Numbered from the stretch's first letter, positions 40,660 through 50,192 are shown. The stretch: 64,000 nt of DNA from Nocardia sp. SYP-A9097 (GCF_009649815.1 NZ_WJIC01000011.1:1-64000), one strand, 5' to 3'. Made by a program: numbers and translations. The notes: generated by a model not told the origin, from the letters alone.

Positions 40660-41688
40660 TCAGTCGGTGGTCAATTCGACCGGGACGGCGATCACATCGA
40701 CCATCGCGCCATTGCGCAGCACCGTCACCGGGAGTGAGCGGCCGATGGCCTCGTCGAAGAGGTGACGCTGAATGCCCTGGGCGTCACGGACTTCCCGGCG
40801 CGCAACGGTCAGCACGAGGTCACCGCGGCGCAGTCCGGCGTGCTCGGCCGGACCGCCGCGCACCACATCCACAATCCGCAATCCGGCATCCTGCCCGGTG
40901 CGGGCGGCCACGGCCGCGGGCAATGGCGCGGGCACACCCACTATGCCGAGGTAGGCGCGGCGCACCCGGCCCTCGTGCAGCAGGGTGGTGATAATGCGCC
41001 GGGTGGTGATGTTGATCGGAATCGCCAAGCCCAGCCCGATTCCCGCCACGGCGGTATTGATCCCGACCACCCGCCCCGTCGAATCCGCCAGCGCCCCACC
41101 GGAATTCCCCGGATTCAACGCCGCATCGGTTTGGATCACGTCCTCGATGACCCGCGCCGTGCGGCTATTGCCGACCGGCACCGATCGGCCCAGTGCGCTG
41201 ACCACGCCCGCCGTCACCGATCCGGCCAGCCCCAGCGGGCTGCCGATCGCGACCACCAATTGTCCGACGACCAGGTGATCGGCATCGCCCATCGTCACCG
41301 CGGCGGGCGCACCGCCGCGCGCCCGCAGCACCGCCAGATCCGAGAGCGGATCCACCCCGATCACATCGAATCTCGACTCCACGCCGTCCGCGAAGACGAC
41401 CACGCCGTTCTGGGCCGCACCGACCACATGCGCATTGGTGAGCAGGAAGCCGTCATCGGTGAAGGCGACCGCGGACCCGCCGCCGCGCCGGGTCTGCACG
41501 CTCGCCACATGCGGTGTCACCGCCCGCGCCACCCCGATCACGGCGCGCGAATACGCGTCCAGTGCGGATTCCGGTGCGGAGGAGTCGTTTTCGGCCGCCG
41601 CCGTACCGGACTCGAGACTCTCGCCGGATTGTTGCCGAGCGTCCCCGTCCGGGCTCTCGATCGGCGAGAGGGCTGATTCGTCGGCCAT
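40660..41688 (-). CDS. Trypsin-like serine protease with PDZ domain (S1C/HtrA type)
   Basis: 342 residues from ATG 41688; a GTG 12 bases earlier is possible. Catalytic triad His87 (LLTNAHVVG), Asp117 (DPLSDLAVL) and Ser196 (NPGNSGGAL); a PDZ domain covers about residues 245-335 (LRIVDVVRGGPAEHAGLRRGD). Unlike most actinobacterial HtrA proteins, the 50-residue N-terminus is polar, acidic and without a signal peptide or membrane helix, so a cytoplasmic location is predicted. Confidence 0.9.
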   Translation of the reverse strand: MADESALSPIESPDGDARQQSGESLESGTAAAENDSSAPESALDAYSRAVIGVARAVTPHVASVQTRRGGGSAVAFTDDGFLLTNAHVVGAAQNGVVVFADGVESRFDVIGVDPLSDLAVLRARGGAPAAVTMGDADHLVVGQLVVAIGSPLGLAGSVTAGVVSALGRSVPVGNSRTARVIEDVIQTDAALNPGNSGGALADSTGRVVGINTAVAGIGLGLAIPINITTRRIITTLLHEGRVRRAYLGIVGVPAPLPAAVAARTGQDAGLRIVDVVRGGPAEHAGLRRGDLVLTVARREVRDAQGIQRHLFDEAIGRSLPVTVLRNGAMVDVIAVPVELTTD

Positions 41689-41813
41689 GGAGACCACCAC
41701 CCGATTACATGATTACGTTGCCTGCTCCCAGCATGCCTGGGCAACGGCGCGGTGGCACTCTTTTCGCTCGGGGCGCAATGCGATCGGGTCGGGCGCGCAC
41801 GCCGGAACCGGGG

Positions 41814-42275
41814 TCAGTACTCGCCCTTGATGACGAAGTAGGAGCCGCGGATGGTCCCGGCCAACTTCGACTTCTGCCGGGCGAACTTGAACGAGGAAAG
41901 CTCCTCCGGGACTTCCATCCCGTCGGAGAGTTTGAACCCGACCGCCCGCTTCTTGCCGTCGTCGACGGTATACATCACATTGATCGACAGACCATCCTCG
42001 TAGAACACGTACGCCATGCGAATGTCCTCGACCTGGAAGCCCGTAGCCTCGAGCGGGCGAGCGGCAATCACAATCCCACGCTCGTCCTCGAGAATCCGGC
42101 TGACCCAGTCGACGGTCTCCTTCGCCTTGTCGGCGGGCTCCACCGTGAAAACATGGTCGTACTTGTTCTTGAAGTACCGGGCCTCGTTCGCCCGCAGTCC
42201 CGCCAGGGCATCCGAGACCGGCGACGATTCCAAGCCGACGGTGGAGACAGTCTTGAAGTCCACGACATAGGTCAC
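41814..42275 (-). CDS. Conserved-looking protein of unknown function
   Basis: 153 residues beginning MTYVVDFKTVSTVGLESS. It has alternating beta and helical character, many charged residues, no signal peptide, membrane segment or cysteine pattern. Segments such as EARYFKNKYDHVFTVEPADK and VFYEDGLSINVMYTVDDGKK look like a compact folded domain. I do not recognise the family. It stands alone between the protease gene and a gap of about 280 bases with no supported gene. Confidence 0.65.
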   Translation of the reverse strand: MTYVVDFKTVSTVGLESSPVSDALAGLRANEARYFKNKYDHVFTVEPADKAKETVDWVSRILEDERGIVIAARPLEATGFQVEDIRMAYVFYEDGLSINVMYTVDDGKKRAVGFKLSDGMEVPEELSSFKFARQKSKLAGTIRGSYFVIKGEY

Positions 42276-42559
42276 AGCGAACTCCTCAGCAAGTCAGTCG
42301 TTAGCGTTCCATACCAACCGAACACTACAACGCGACACTTCACTTTCCGCGACACCGAGCAGCCGATGTCGACCCGGATCCATCCGGCGGACCGTCATGA
42401 AACTTCTCCTTACGATTCGGTACAGCCCATTCTGGCCGGATCGATCGGTTCAGGCGCCCCTGACACCCGGCCCGCCGCCGGATCAGCTCCCGCGTCACTA
42501 CAGGCGCATCGGACGAGAGGATCAGGGAGTGCGAAATGCCTTGGCGTGGTGGGTTTATG

Positions 42560-43363
42560 TCAGCGGGCGAGGAAGTTTTTCAGGGTGGAGGTGAAGAGGC
42601 GGGGCTTTACCTGGCGGGTTTGGCCGGGGAGTTCGGCGTAGTAGGCGGTTGGGATCGCGTGGGCGAGTGCGGTGTTGCCGTTGCGCATCCATTGGGGGCT
42701 TTTGGAGCCGGCGAAGACGGTGGTGGGGGCGGTGATGTAGGTGTAGCGGTCCGAGGGGATGGGGTTGCCGTCCAGGGCATCGGCGAGGAAGTGGTTGTCG
42801 TAGGGGAGGGTGTGGGCGGTTTTCTTCAGTTTGGTCCAGCCGGGCATGAGGGGGAACAGGGCCGCTACGGGGGCTGGTACGCCTACGCCGGTGTGCATGA
42901 AGTATTTGATTGCGGCGCCGCGCTTTTCGGCGGTGATCAGGTCGCGCAGGTGTTGGTGGTAGTCGGCGGGGACCGGTTTGCGTGCGTCGTCGGTGATGAG
43001 GGGGAATTCGTAGAGGCCCAGCTTGTCGACGTCCAGGCCGCGCCGCACGGCCTCCAGGACGAGTGGTACGCCGGTGGAGAAGGCGCAGATGCTCACGGGG
43101 GCACCGGCTTCGGCGGCGACCGAGGCGAGGTCCTCGATTTCGCATTGCGGATCGTAGGGCTGGGTGTCGCCGCTCTCCCCACGCCCGCGGCGATCGTAGG
43201 TGTAGACGGTGTAACTGTCCGAGAGTTCCTTTGCCACCGGGGTGCTGGGCCCCACGGCTCGGTGGCAGAACGCGCCGTCGACCAGCAGGACGGCGGGGCC
43301 GTCGCCGATCTTGTCGTAGGCGATGACGGTGCCGTCCTTGGAGATCACGGTCGAGGTGGTCAT
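42560..43363 (-). CDS. Alpha/beta hydrolase
   Basis: 267 residues from ATG 43363, with GAAGGACC upstream; the longer frame start at 43411 is less likely. Strand beta-3 region YTYDRRGRGESGD and nucleophile elbow CAFSTGVPL (Ser96; the first Gly of the usual GxSxG is Ala). The acid and histidine positions were not fixed. Substrate unknown. It is downstream of tldE on the same strand after a 138-base gap. Confidence 0.78.
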   Translation of the reverse strand: MTTSTVISKDGTVIAYDKIGDGPAVLLVDGAFCHRAVGPSTPVAKELSDSYTVYTYDRRGRGESGDTQPYDPQCEIEDLASVAAEAGAPVSICAFSTGVPLVLEAVRRGLDVDKLGLYEFPLITDDARKPVPADYHQHLRDLITAEKRGAAIKYFMHTGVGVPAPVAALFPLMPGWTKLKKTAHTLPYDNHFLADALDGNPIPSDRYTYITAPTTVFAGSKSPQWMRNGNTALAHAIPTAYYAELPGQTRQVKPRLFTSTLKNFLAR

Positions 43364-43501
43364 GGTGGGTCGGTCCTTCGGGTGCAGGCGGTCGGTAGCC
43401 GAAGGAATCATCGCGTGGCGGAGCGGATTCGGCGGTGTTCTGGCGTGTTGCGGGTGGTGTGCCCGCGCGTCGTTCGCGTGTCGCGCGGGCCGGAGGAGGG
43501 A

Positions 43502-44905
43502 CTAGGTGGCCTGGCTCACCGAGGACATGTGGAAGTCCGGGATTCGCAAGGCGGGCATGGAGGTTCGGGTGAACCAGTCCTTCCACTCGCGCGGCAGGGT
43601 GATCTCGCTGCGGCCCGCCTCGCTCACCCGGCGCAGGAGATCCAGGGGGGATTCGTTGAAGCGGAAGTTGTTGACGGCGGCGGTGACTCGACCGTTCTCC
43701 ACCAGGTACACCCCATCGCGGGTGAGTCCCGTCAGCAGCAGGGTTGCCGGATCCACCTCACGGATATACCAGAGGCAGGTCAGCAGCAGTCCGCGTTCGG
43801 TGCGCGCGATCATCTCCTCCAGGGACGCGTCCGAACCGCCTGTCATGAGCAGGTTTTCGCCGGGAACCGCGACGGTGGCATCGAATTCGTCAGCCGTCGC
43901 GCGGGGGTACACCAGCGATTCGATCACGCCGTCGCGCACCCAATCGGCGCGCTGCGCGGTGAGACCGTTGTCGAACACCGACAGCGACTCCGAGGACGCG
44001 GGGGTGGCCACGAACGGCCGATACTCCAGCCCGGCCGCACTCGGATCCGAGTACAGGGTGAGCGGAATATCGGTGAGCCGCTCCCCGATTCGCGTTCCGC
44101 CCGCCCGCGAGAAGGCGGTGTGCCCCTCGTGCGCGCCGCGGCCCTCCATCGACCACGCCATATAAATCATGAGATCCGCGACCGCCGATGGCGGCAGCAG
44201 CGTCTCATAGCGCCCGGCGGGCAGGTCCACCCGCCGCTTGCTCCAATCCAGTCGCCGGGACAGTTCGGCGAGCAGCCCGGGTACATCGACATCCTGGAAG
44301 TCGGTGGTACCCGCGCCGACCCACGCGCTCGCCAGCTCCGCGCCGGTGCCGCGTTTACCGTTGATCTCCACCGATCCGGTCGGCTGCACCCAGCGCCGCC
44401 GGATTCCGGTGGAGGTGCCCAGCCAGGTCGAGTGCATCTGATGATGCGCGAACCCGTACAGCTGATCGGCGCCGTCGAAGCCGGGCGCGAGATCGCGTGC
44501 CAGCTCGGCGAATACGGCGATATCGGTGGTTCCGGGCTCGCCGTCCCAATCCAGCATGGCGTCCAGGGTGGTCTTGTCCACGGTCTGGGGATCCAGCAGC
44601 GGCATGGCATCGCGCGCCGGTTCGGCGGTGCGCGCGGCCTCCTCGCTGGCGCGCACCACATATTCGATCTCGGCCGGATCCACACTCGTGGAGCTCACGC
44701 TGCCGACGCGCGCGGCACCGGACGCATCCCGGAACACCGACACCACCGCCCAGTCCCGCGCGACCGAGGAACCATTGGTGGTCATGGAGTTTCCGGCCCA
44801 GCGCAGGGACGCCTCATGCGCGTCGGTGACGATCACCATGGCCTCATCGGCGCGCGAGGACCGCAGCGCGCGTTCGACGACCTCGGGGGCGGGGAGCACA
44901 CTCAC
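43502..44905 (-). CDS. tldE: TldE/PmbA-family metallopeptidase-like subunit
   Basis: 467 residues. The partner of TldD without its own HExxxH motif. Typical stretches are ADEAMVIVTDAHEASLRWAG near the start, SMEGRGAHEGHTAF, SLEEMIARTERGLLLTCLWY and VNNFRFNESPLDLLRR near the end. In other bacteria TldD and TldE form a heterodimeric zinc protease that degrades unfolded peptides and matures some peptide antibiotics. It follows tldD by 15 bases in one operon. Confidence 0.9.
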   Translation of the reverse strand: MSVLPAPEVVERALRSSRADEAMVIVTDAHEASLRWAGNSMTTNGSSVARDWAVVSVFRDASGAARVGSVSSTSVDPAEIEYVVRASEEAARTAEPARDAMPLLDPQTVDKTTLDAMLDWDGEPGTTDIAVFAELARDLAPGFDGADQLYGFAHHQMHSTWLGTSTGIRRRWVQPTGSVEINGKRGTGAELASAWVGAGTTDFQDVDVPGLLAELSRRLDWSKRRVDLPAGRYETLLPPSAVADLMIYMAWSMEGRGAHEGHTAFSRAGGTRIGERLTDIPLTLYSDPSAAGLEYRPFVATPASSESLSVFDNGLTAQRADWVRDGVIESLVYPRATADEFDATVAVPGENLLMTGGSDASLEEMIARTERGLLLTCLWYIREVDPATLLLTGLTRDGVYLVENGRVTAAVNNFRFNESPLDLLRRVSEAGRSEITLPREWKDWFTRTSMPALRIPDFHMSSVSQAT

Positions 44906-44920
44906 CGTGTCGGTCCTTTC

Positions 44921-46456
44921 CTACTGTCCGGCTTCGGCGCGGGTATTGAGAATATTGATGCCGCGCACCAGAACCGACGGGCAACCGTGCGAGACCGCCG
45001 CCACCTGACCGGGCTGCGCCTTACCGCAATTGAACGCACCACCCAGCACCCAGGTGGATGGTCCGCCGACCGCCTCCATCGAACCCCAGAAGTCGGTGGT
45101 GGTGGCCTGGTAGGCGACATCGCGCAACTGCCCGGCGAGTTCGCCATTGCGAATCCGGAAGAACCGCTGCCCGGTGAATTGGAAGTTGTAGCGCTGCATA
45201 TCGATCGACCAGGACTTGTCGCCGACGATATAGATACCGTTCTCGACCCGGGAGATGAGTTCGGCGGTGCTGGTGTCACGTGTCGGATCGGGTTGCAGGG
45301 ACACATTCGCCATGCGCTGGATCGGAACATGGTGTGCCGAATCGGCATACGAGCAACCGTTCGAGCGCTCGAGGCCCAGCCGCGGCGCGAAGACACGATC
45401 GAGTTGATAGCCGACCAGGGTGCCGTCGCGCACCAGGTCCCACTGCTGCCCGGCCACGCCCTCATCGTCCCAGCCGACGCTGGCCAGCCCGTGCTCCTGG
45501 GTGCGGTCACCGGTGACATGCATGATCGGCGTGCCGTAGCGCAGCGTGCCCAGTTTGTCCGGGGTGGCGAAGGAGGTTCCGGCATAGGCGGATTCGTAGC
45601 CGATCGCCCGGTCGTATTCGGTGGCGTGGCCGATGGATTCGTGAATGGTCAACCACAGATTGGTGGGATCGATGACCAGATCGGTGGGTCCGGCGGTGAC
45701 GGTCGGGGCCTTGACCTTCTCGGCGAGCCACTCCGGGATCCGCGCGAGTTCGCCGTTCCAGTCCCAGGTTCCGTCCGCGCCGGTGACGTACTCCCAGCCG
45801 CGACCGGCCGGGGCGGCGAGGGTGCGCATGGTCTCGAACACGCCCGCCGACGGATCGACGGTAATGGCCTCGAACTGCGGATACAGCCGCACCCGCTGCT
45901 GGGTGATGCGCGAGCCGAACGAATCGGCGTAGAAGGTCTGCTCCTTGACCTGCAGCACATCGGCCGTCACGTGATCCACGCCGTCGGAGGCTTTGAGCCG
46001 CTCCGAATAGTCCAGCAGCAGTGCGACTTTCTCCGGTGTCGGCACGGCGAAGGGGTCGATGTCATAGGCCGACACGTACTCGACGCCGGCATAGCGCGGC
46101 TCCGCGGCGAGCTCGACACGCTCGCGATTCAACCCGCGCAGAGTGCTGGCGACTCGCACCGCACGCCGTGCCACTTCCACCGCCGACTCCGGCGTCAAAT
46201 CGGCATGCGATGCGAAACCCCAGGTGCCATCGACGATCACGCGCACCGCGAAGCCCAGATCGGTACTGTCGCGCACGGATTCGACGCGCCCGTCCCGCAA
46301 TCGAATGGACTGCTGCGCGAGGCGATGCACCCGCAGATCCGCGTACTCGGCCCCCGCCGCGCGCGCCGCCGACAGCGCGGCATCCGACAGCGCACTCAGG
46401 GGCAGTGCGCGGAACTCCTCGTCCACGACCTTGGTTGCGATGCTCACCCGCACCAC
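44921..46456 (-). CDS. tldD: TldD-family zinc metallopeptidase
   Basis: 511 residues from GTG 46456; GTG at 46453 or 46447 are equally possible as no strong ribosome-binding site is seen. The zinc motif HExxxH is present as HESIGH (residues 272-277 in WLTIHESIGHATEYDRA); further family stretches are GFASHADLTPESAVEVARRA and VLVRGINILNTRAEAGQ. First gene of tldD-tldE. Its upstream region is occupied by an IS200/IS605 element ending about 80 bases away, which may have altered its promoter. Confidence 0.92.
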   Translation of the reverse strand: MVRVSIATKVVDEEFRALPLSALSDAALSAARAAGAEYADLRVHRLAQQSIRLRDGRVESVRDSTDLGFAVRVIVDGTWGFASHADLTPESAVEVARRAVRVASTLRGLNRERVELAAEPRYAGVEYVSAYDIDPFAVPTPEKVALLLDYSERLKASDGVDHVTADVLQVKEQTFYADSFGSRITQQRVRLYPQFEAITVDPSAGVFETMRTLAAPAGRGWEYVTGADGTWDWNGELARIPEWLAEKVKAPTVTAGPTDLVIDPTNLWLTIHESIGHATEYDRAIGYESAYAGTSFATPDKLGTLRYGTPIMHVTGDRTQEHGLASVGWDDEGVAGQQWDLVRDGTLVGYQLDRVFAPRLGLERSNGCSYADSAHHVPIQRMANVSLQPDPTRDTSTAELISRVENGIYIVGDKSWSIDMQRYNFQFTGQRFFRIRNGELAGQLRDVAYQATTTDFWGSMEAVGGPSTWVLGGAFNCGKAQPGQVAAVSHGCPSVLVRGINILNTRAEAGQ

Positions 46457-46544
46457 GCTAGAGGGTCGCGCACCGCAGGTTCAACATTGGGTTTCGCAAG
46501 GAATCCTGGCTCTTCAGGGCTCGGGATGAATTGCGGACCGGACG

Positions 46545-46973
46545 CTAGTCCGGTCGTTTCTGATTCTCGATGTACTCCTTGACCACCGCGAGCGGTGGCC
46601 CACCGCACGAACCTGCGAAGTATGAGGGGGACCAGAAGTGGTTTCCCCACATGTACTTTCGGATGTGGTCGGGGAACTCCTGCCGTAACCGGCGCGCGGA
46701 GACCCCTTTGAGGCTGCCCGCGAGGGTAGACAACTTGACCTGCGGGGGATAGTGCACGAGCAGGTGTACGTGATCGGTTTCGCCGTTGAACTCGCGTAGG
46801 TCCGCCTTGAAGTCCGTACACACACTCCGCATCACCTCCTCGCAGCGGGCGAGAATCTCGTCGGTGAACGGCCCGCGCCGATATTTCGGGACAAAGACCA
46901 AATGCGCATGAAGGTCGTAAACAACGCTTCTTCCTCTGCGTAAGTTCGGTTCTGAAACCCATCGAGGTGACAT
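46545..46973 (-). CDS. tnpA: IS200/IS605 Y1 transposase TnpA
   Basis: 142 residues from ATG 46973. The HUH motif is HVHLLVH (in NGETDHVHLLVHYPPQ) and the nucleophilic tyrosine lies in VVKEYIENQ near the C-terminus. YDLHAHLVFVPKYRRGPF at the start is typical. It moves the element as single-stranded DNA. No internal stop or frameshift is seen, so it looks intact. Confidence 0.92.
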   Translation of the reverse strand: MSPRWVSEPNLRRGRSVVYDLHAHLVFVPKYRRGPFTDEILARCEEVMRSVCTDFKADLREFNGETDHVHLLVHYPPQVKLSTLAGSLKGVSARRLRQEFPDHIRKYMWGNHFWSPSYFAGSCGGPPLAVVKEYIENQKRPD

Positions 46974-46995
46974 AGACAGATGCTATCGTGGAGGG

Positions 46996-48153
46996 GTGAA
47001 GCTGGTTGTGCCAGTCAAGTTGCTCCCCACCCTGGGGCAGACTGAGGCACTCGCAGAGACTCTCCGCGCGGCGAACACAGCGGCGACCTGGCTCGCACGG
47101 TAAGCGCAGGACGCTACGAAACGCGGTCGTGCTGACCTGCAACGCGAGCATTACCAACGGATAAAAGCCATGGACATGTCGGCACAACCTGCGCTGCATG
47201 TGATCCGCAAGGTCGCCGACGCCTACAAGACCAGGGCAGCGAACCTGAAAGCCGGAAACTACGGGCCGAAAGACTCCCGCAGGCGAGAGCGGGTCGAAGC
47301 CACCCCGATCAGCTTCCGACCGACCGCGGCGCAGCCCTACGACGACCGTTGCCTGTCATGGCAATACGGCCAGCGGACCGTCTCCATCTGGACCACCAGC
47401 GGGCGGTTGAGGAACGTCCGTTACACCGGTTCCGTGGATCATTTGAAGACTGTCGAGCTGTACCGGCAAGGCGAATCTGATCTCGTGTTCCGGGACGGGA
47501 TGTGGTTCCTGTACGCGACGTGCGAGATCCCTGCACCTGATATCACCGATCCGGGAGGCTGGATCGGAGTGGACCTCGGCCTCACGAACCTTGCCACCAC
47601 CAACACCGGGTATCGGGCAGCGGCGCGCGGTCTGCGACGCCACCGCGAACAGCAGCGTGCGCTGCGCGCGAAGCTCCAGGCGAAGGGGACGAAAGCCGCG
47701 AAGCGTGTCCTGAAACGGCGGCGGCGCAAGGAAGCCCGCCGAGCAACCGATGTGAACCACTGTATTTCGAAACGCATTGTGGTCGAGGCGCAACGCACCG
47801 GGCACGGTATCGGGTTGGAATCACTGACTGGTATTCGTGAGCGGGTACGGCTACGCAAGCCCCAACGGGCCGCGCTGCACAGCTGGGGGTTCGCTCAGCT
47901 CGGCGGGTTTATCAAGTACAAGGCCCGGCGCATGGGTGTGGTGGTGGTGTTCGTGGACGCCGCTTACACCTCGCAGACCTGCCGAAGATGCGGGTACGTG
48001 GACCGGAAGAACCGGCCCACCCAAGACCGATTCTGTTGTCGTTCGTGCGGTTTCGTTGAACACGCGGACGTGAACGCTTCCCATAACATCGCCGCCCGTG
48101 CGGCGAAGGAGTGGGAACGCGGGGCCGAGTCAACGGCCTCTACGCTCTCGTAG
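46996..48153 (+). pseudogene. tnpB: TnpB (RNA-guided nuclease family) with premature stop
   Basis: A GTG at 46996 behind GGAGG opens the TnpB N-terminus (VKLVVPVKLLPTLGQTEAL ... TAATWLAR), which ends at an in-frame TAA at 47101-47103; the same frame continues without interruption to 48153. Translation could restart at ATG 47170, giving 327 residues. The RuvC residues remain: Asp in IGVDLGLTNLATT, Glu in GIGLESLTGIRERV, Asp in HADVNASHNIA, and the zinc ribbon CRRCGYVD...CCRSCG. The lost N-terminal part forms the wedge domain, so nuclease function is doubtful unless the stop is read through. Confidence 0.82.
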
Positions 48154-48230
48154 CGTTGGACGTAGCCCGCCACCCGACCGCCAGTCGGGTTGTGGAGTTG
48201 CCAGCCCGGCTCTTTGCGGCCAGGTAGTTG
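48090..48230 (+). ncRNA. Putative omega RNA / right-end region of the IS605 element
   Basis: In this family the guide (omega) RNA overlaps the 3' end of tnpB and the right end of the element. Here a hairpin ACCCGAC-CGCCA-GTCGGGT is at 48172-48190, followed by G/C-rich sequence to about 48230. Boundaries and existence of the RNA are inferred from family knowledge. Confidence 0.4.
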
Positions 48231-48382
48231 ACGAACGCGCTGCGGCACAATGAAATTCACACCCCGCAAACTGGCACACGCTGCAATAATGCGCGAAGTG
48301 CCAAGAAGCACACCGCGAAACGCGCGCGACAAGCCCAGTACATACCGGGTTTTCCTCGCGTAATGCCGTAGGGTCTGCCCGC

Positions 48383-49318
48383 GTGCCGCCATCAGCGCTC
48401 CGCGACCGCAAACGAGAACGCACCCGCCGTGCCCTCTACGAGGCCGCCGTCGAATTGTTCGAGAGCCGAGGTTATGAGGCGACCACCGTCGCCGATATCG
48501 CCGCCGCCGCCGAGGTCGGCACTCGAACATTCTTCAACTACTTCGCCAGCAAAGAGGAACTCCTCTTCCCCGAACCCGATGATCGGGTGACCTCGGCCGC
48601 GCGGGCCATCGCCAACCGCCGCCCGGACGAGCGCCCCGTCGAGGTCCTACTACGTGCTTTACGCGCGGCCGGGGACAATCCCGGCGATCACCTCGGTGAC
48701 ACCCTGCCCGCGCGCATCGCGGTGATCCGCGCCCAGGTTTCGCGCACCGTGCCCGCGGTGAGCGGACGCGCCGCGTACGCCCAGCTCGCCGCGCAACAGG
48801 ACATCGCCAAACATCTGTGCACCGCGTTCCCGGAGGAACTCGACGAGGTCGGTGCCGCCGCCCTCGTCGGCGCGGTGATCGGCGCGGTCTCGGGTGCGCT
48901 CACCGTGCTGTTCCAAACCGGTGCCATCGGCGATCCCGAACTGCTGCAACGCAGAATCCAGGAAACCACGTCAAAGGTGCTGGCCCCCTGGCTGACCGCG
49001 CCGGCACCGGCCTCGGTGGCGAGCGCGGACCCCGATGCGAGCCATTCGCACGCCATGGCGGCTGCCCCGCGCGCCGAGGAGTCGCGCGGCTCGGAACCGG
49101 CCCGCCGCACCGATATTCCGGTCCGGCACCTGGGCGCTGCGGTACTGCGGCGCAGCCCCGAGCCGAGCCATCAGATTCCGACCGGTGCGTGTGTGAACGC
49201 GGAATCCCAGGCGACCGCGGGCGCGGAGAACGGCGAATCGGGCTGGCGAAGCAGCACTTCGGAGGCCGACCCGGAGTCGAGCTCCGACCTACGTGTGCGT
49301 GAGGACGCGCTGGCCTAG
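48383..49318 (+). CDS. TetR-family regulator with long low-complexity tail
   Basis: 311 residues from GTG 48383. Helix-turn-helix RRALYEAAVELFESRGYEAT and DIAAAAEVGTRTFFNYFASK, then a TetR ligand domain to about residue 205. The last 100 residues (rich in Ala, Ser, Glu, Arg, Pro) look disordered and are not part of the normal family length of about 200. A TSUP-type transporter gene is convergent downstream, 34 bases away. Ligand unknown. Confidence 0.85.
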   Translation: MPPSALRDRKRERTRRALYEAAVELFESRGYEATTVADIAAAAEVGTRTFFNYFASKEELLFPEPDDRVTSAARAIANRRPDERPVEVLLRALRAAGDNPGDHLGDTLPARIAVIRAQVSRTVPAVSGRAAYAQLAAQQDIAKHLCTAFPEELDEVGAAALVGAVIGAVSGALTVLFQTGAIGDPELLQRRIQETTSKVLAPWLTAPAPASVASADPDASHSHAMAAAPRAEESRGSEPARRTDIPVRHLGAAVLRRSPEPSHQIPTGACVNAESQATAGAENGESGWRSSTSEADPESSSDLRVREDALA

Positions 49319-49352
49319 CCGCCGCCTCGGCTGACCGCACACCGGTTGGCGA

Positions 49353-50120
49353 TCAGGCGAACTGCTGCCAGCCGAGGCGAATCACCATGGCCACCACCAC
49401 AACCAGCAACACGATCCGTACAAAACCCGCGCCCTTGGCCAGGGCCATGCGCGAACCCACAATGGATCCGGCCACATTCGCGACCGCCATGGACAAACCG
49501 AGTGCCCACAGCACATGTCCGGTGGATGCCAGGAAGATCAGTGATCCGAGATTCGACCCGCAGTTGATCACCTTCGCCATGGCCGCCGCGCGCACGAATT
49601 CGGTGCCGAGCATCGTGGCGAAGGTGATGATCAGAAATGTCCCGGTGCCCGGGCCGAGCACGCCGTCATAGAGCCCGATCAACCCGGCGGCCAGGCCCAC
49701 CACCAGCAATGTCTTGCGCCGAGTCGGCGGATGCGTGGCCATGGTGACACCCACCGACGGCCGCAGCGTCACGAAGATCGCCACCCCGATCAACACCACC
49801 ATGACGATCGGAATGAAGTACTTCCGATCGATCAACGCCACCAGCGCCGACCCGCACGCCGCCGCGATCGCGGCGATCACCGCCCCCGGAATCAGCAACT
49901 TCCACCGCATCGGCACCCTGCGCGCGAAGGTGATCACCGCCGCCGTCGTCCCCGAGAACGCCGCAATCTTGTTGGTCCCCAACGCCGTCTGCGGTGCCAG
50001 CCCCGGTAACACCACGAATAGTGTCGGCAATACGATCAACCCACCGCCACCGACTACGGCATCCACCCACCCCGCGGCGGTAGCCGCAGTCAGCAAGACC
50101 GACCAGTCTCCAACATCCAT
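49353..50120 (-). CDS. TSUP (TauE/SafE) family membrane transporter
   Basis: 255 residues from ATG 50120. The family signature repeats occur twice: AGWVDAVVGGGGLIVLPTL with LGTNKIAAFSGTTAA in the first half, and GLIGLYDGVLGPGTGTFLI with AMAKVINCGSNLGSLIFLA in the second, with about eight hydrophobic segments. TSUP proteins export sulfite, sulfoacetate or other organosulfur/organic anions; the substrate here is unknown. Confidence 0.9.
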   Translation of the reverse strand: MDVGDWSVLLTAATAAGWVDAVVGGGGLIVLPTLFVVLPGLAPQTALGTNKIAAFSGTTAAVITFARRVPMRWKLLIPGAVIAAIAAACGSALVALIDRKYFIPIVMVVLIGVAIFVTLRPSVGVTMATHPPTRRKTLLVVGLAAGLIGLYDGVLGPGTGTFLIITFATMLGTEFVRAAAMAKVINCGSNLGSLIFLASTGHVLWALGLSMAVANVAGSIVGSRMALAKGAGFVRIVLLVVVVAMVIRLGWQQFA

Positions 50121-50192
50121 CCCGCGACCCAAGCAGACCGGTCACCCGCGAGCAAACCTCGTCCAGGGGAGTCGACCCGGCGGTCTTCGGAG

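Larger units (their letters stand above)
46536..48230. mobile_element. IS200/IS605-family insertion sequence with divergent tnpA and tnpB
   Basis: A Y1 transposase gene (minus) and a tnpB gene (plus) are divergent with a 22-base gap. Both outer flanks hold hairpins, as expected for the subterminal structures of this family: 46536-46555 (perfect 8-base stem, GCTA loop, overlapping the tnpA stop) and 48172-48190. The exact ends are not fixed, since these elements leave no target duplication. tnpB is interrupted, so the element is at best partly functional. Confidence 0.8.

Noticed and set aside
42536..46582. A 1348-codon open frame on the plus strand across the hydrolase, tldE and tldD genes
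   Set aside because: It is antisense to three clear genes, rich in Gly, Arg, His and Val without domain motifs, and is the usual shadow of third-position GC bias.
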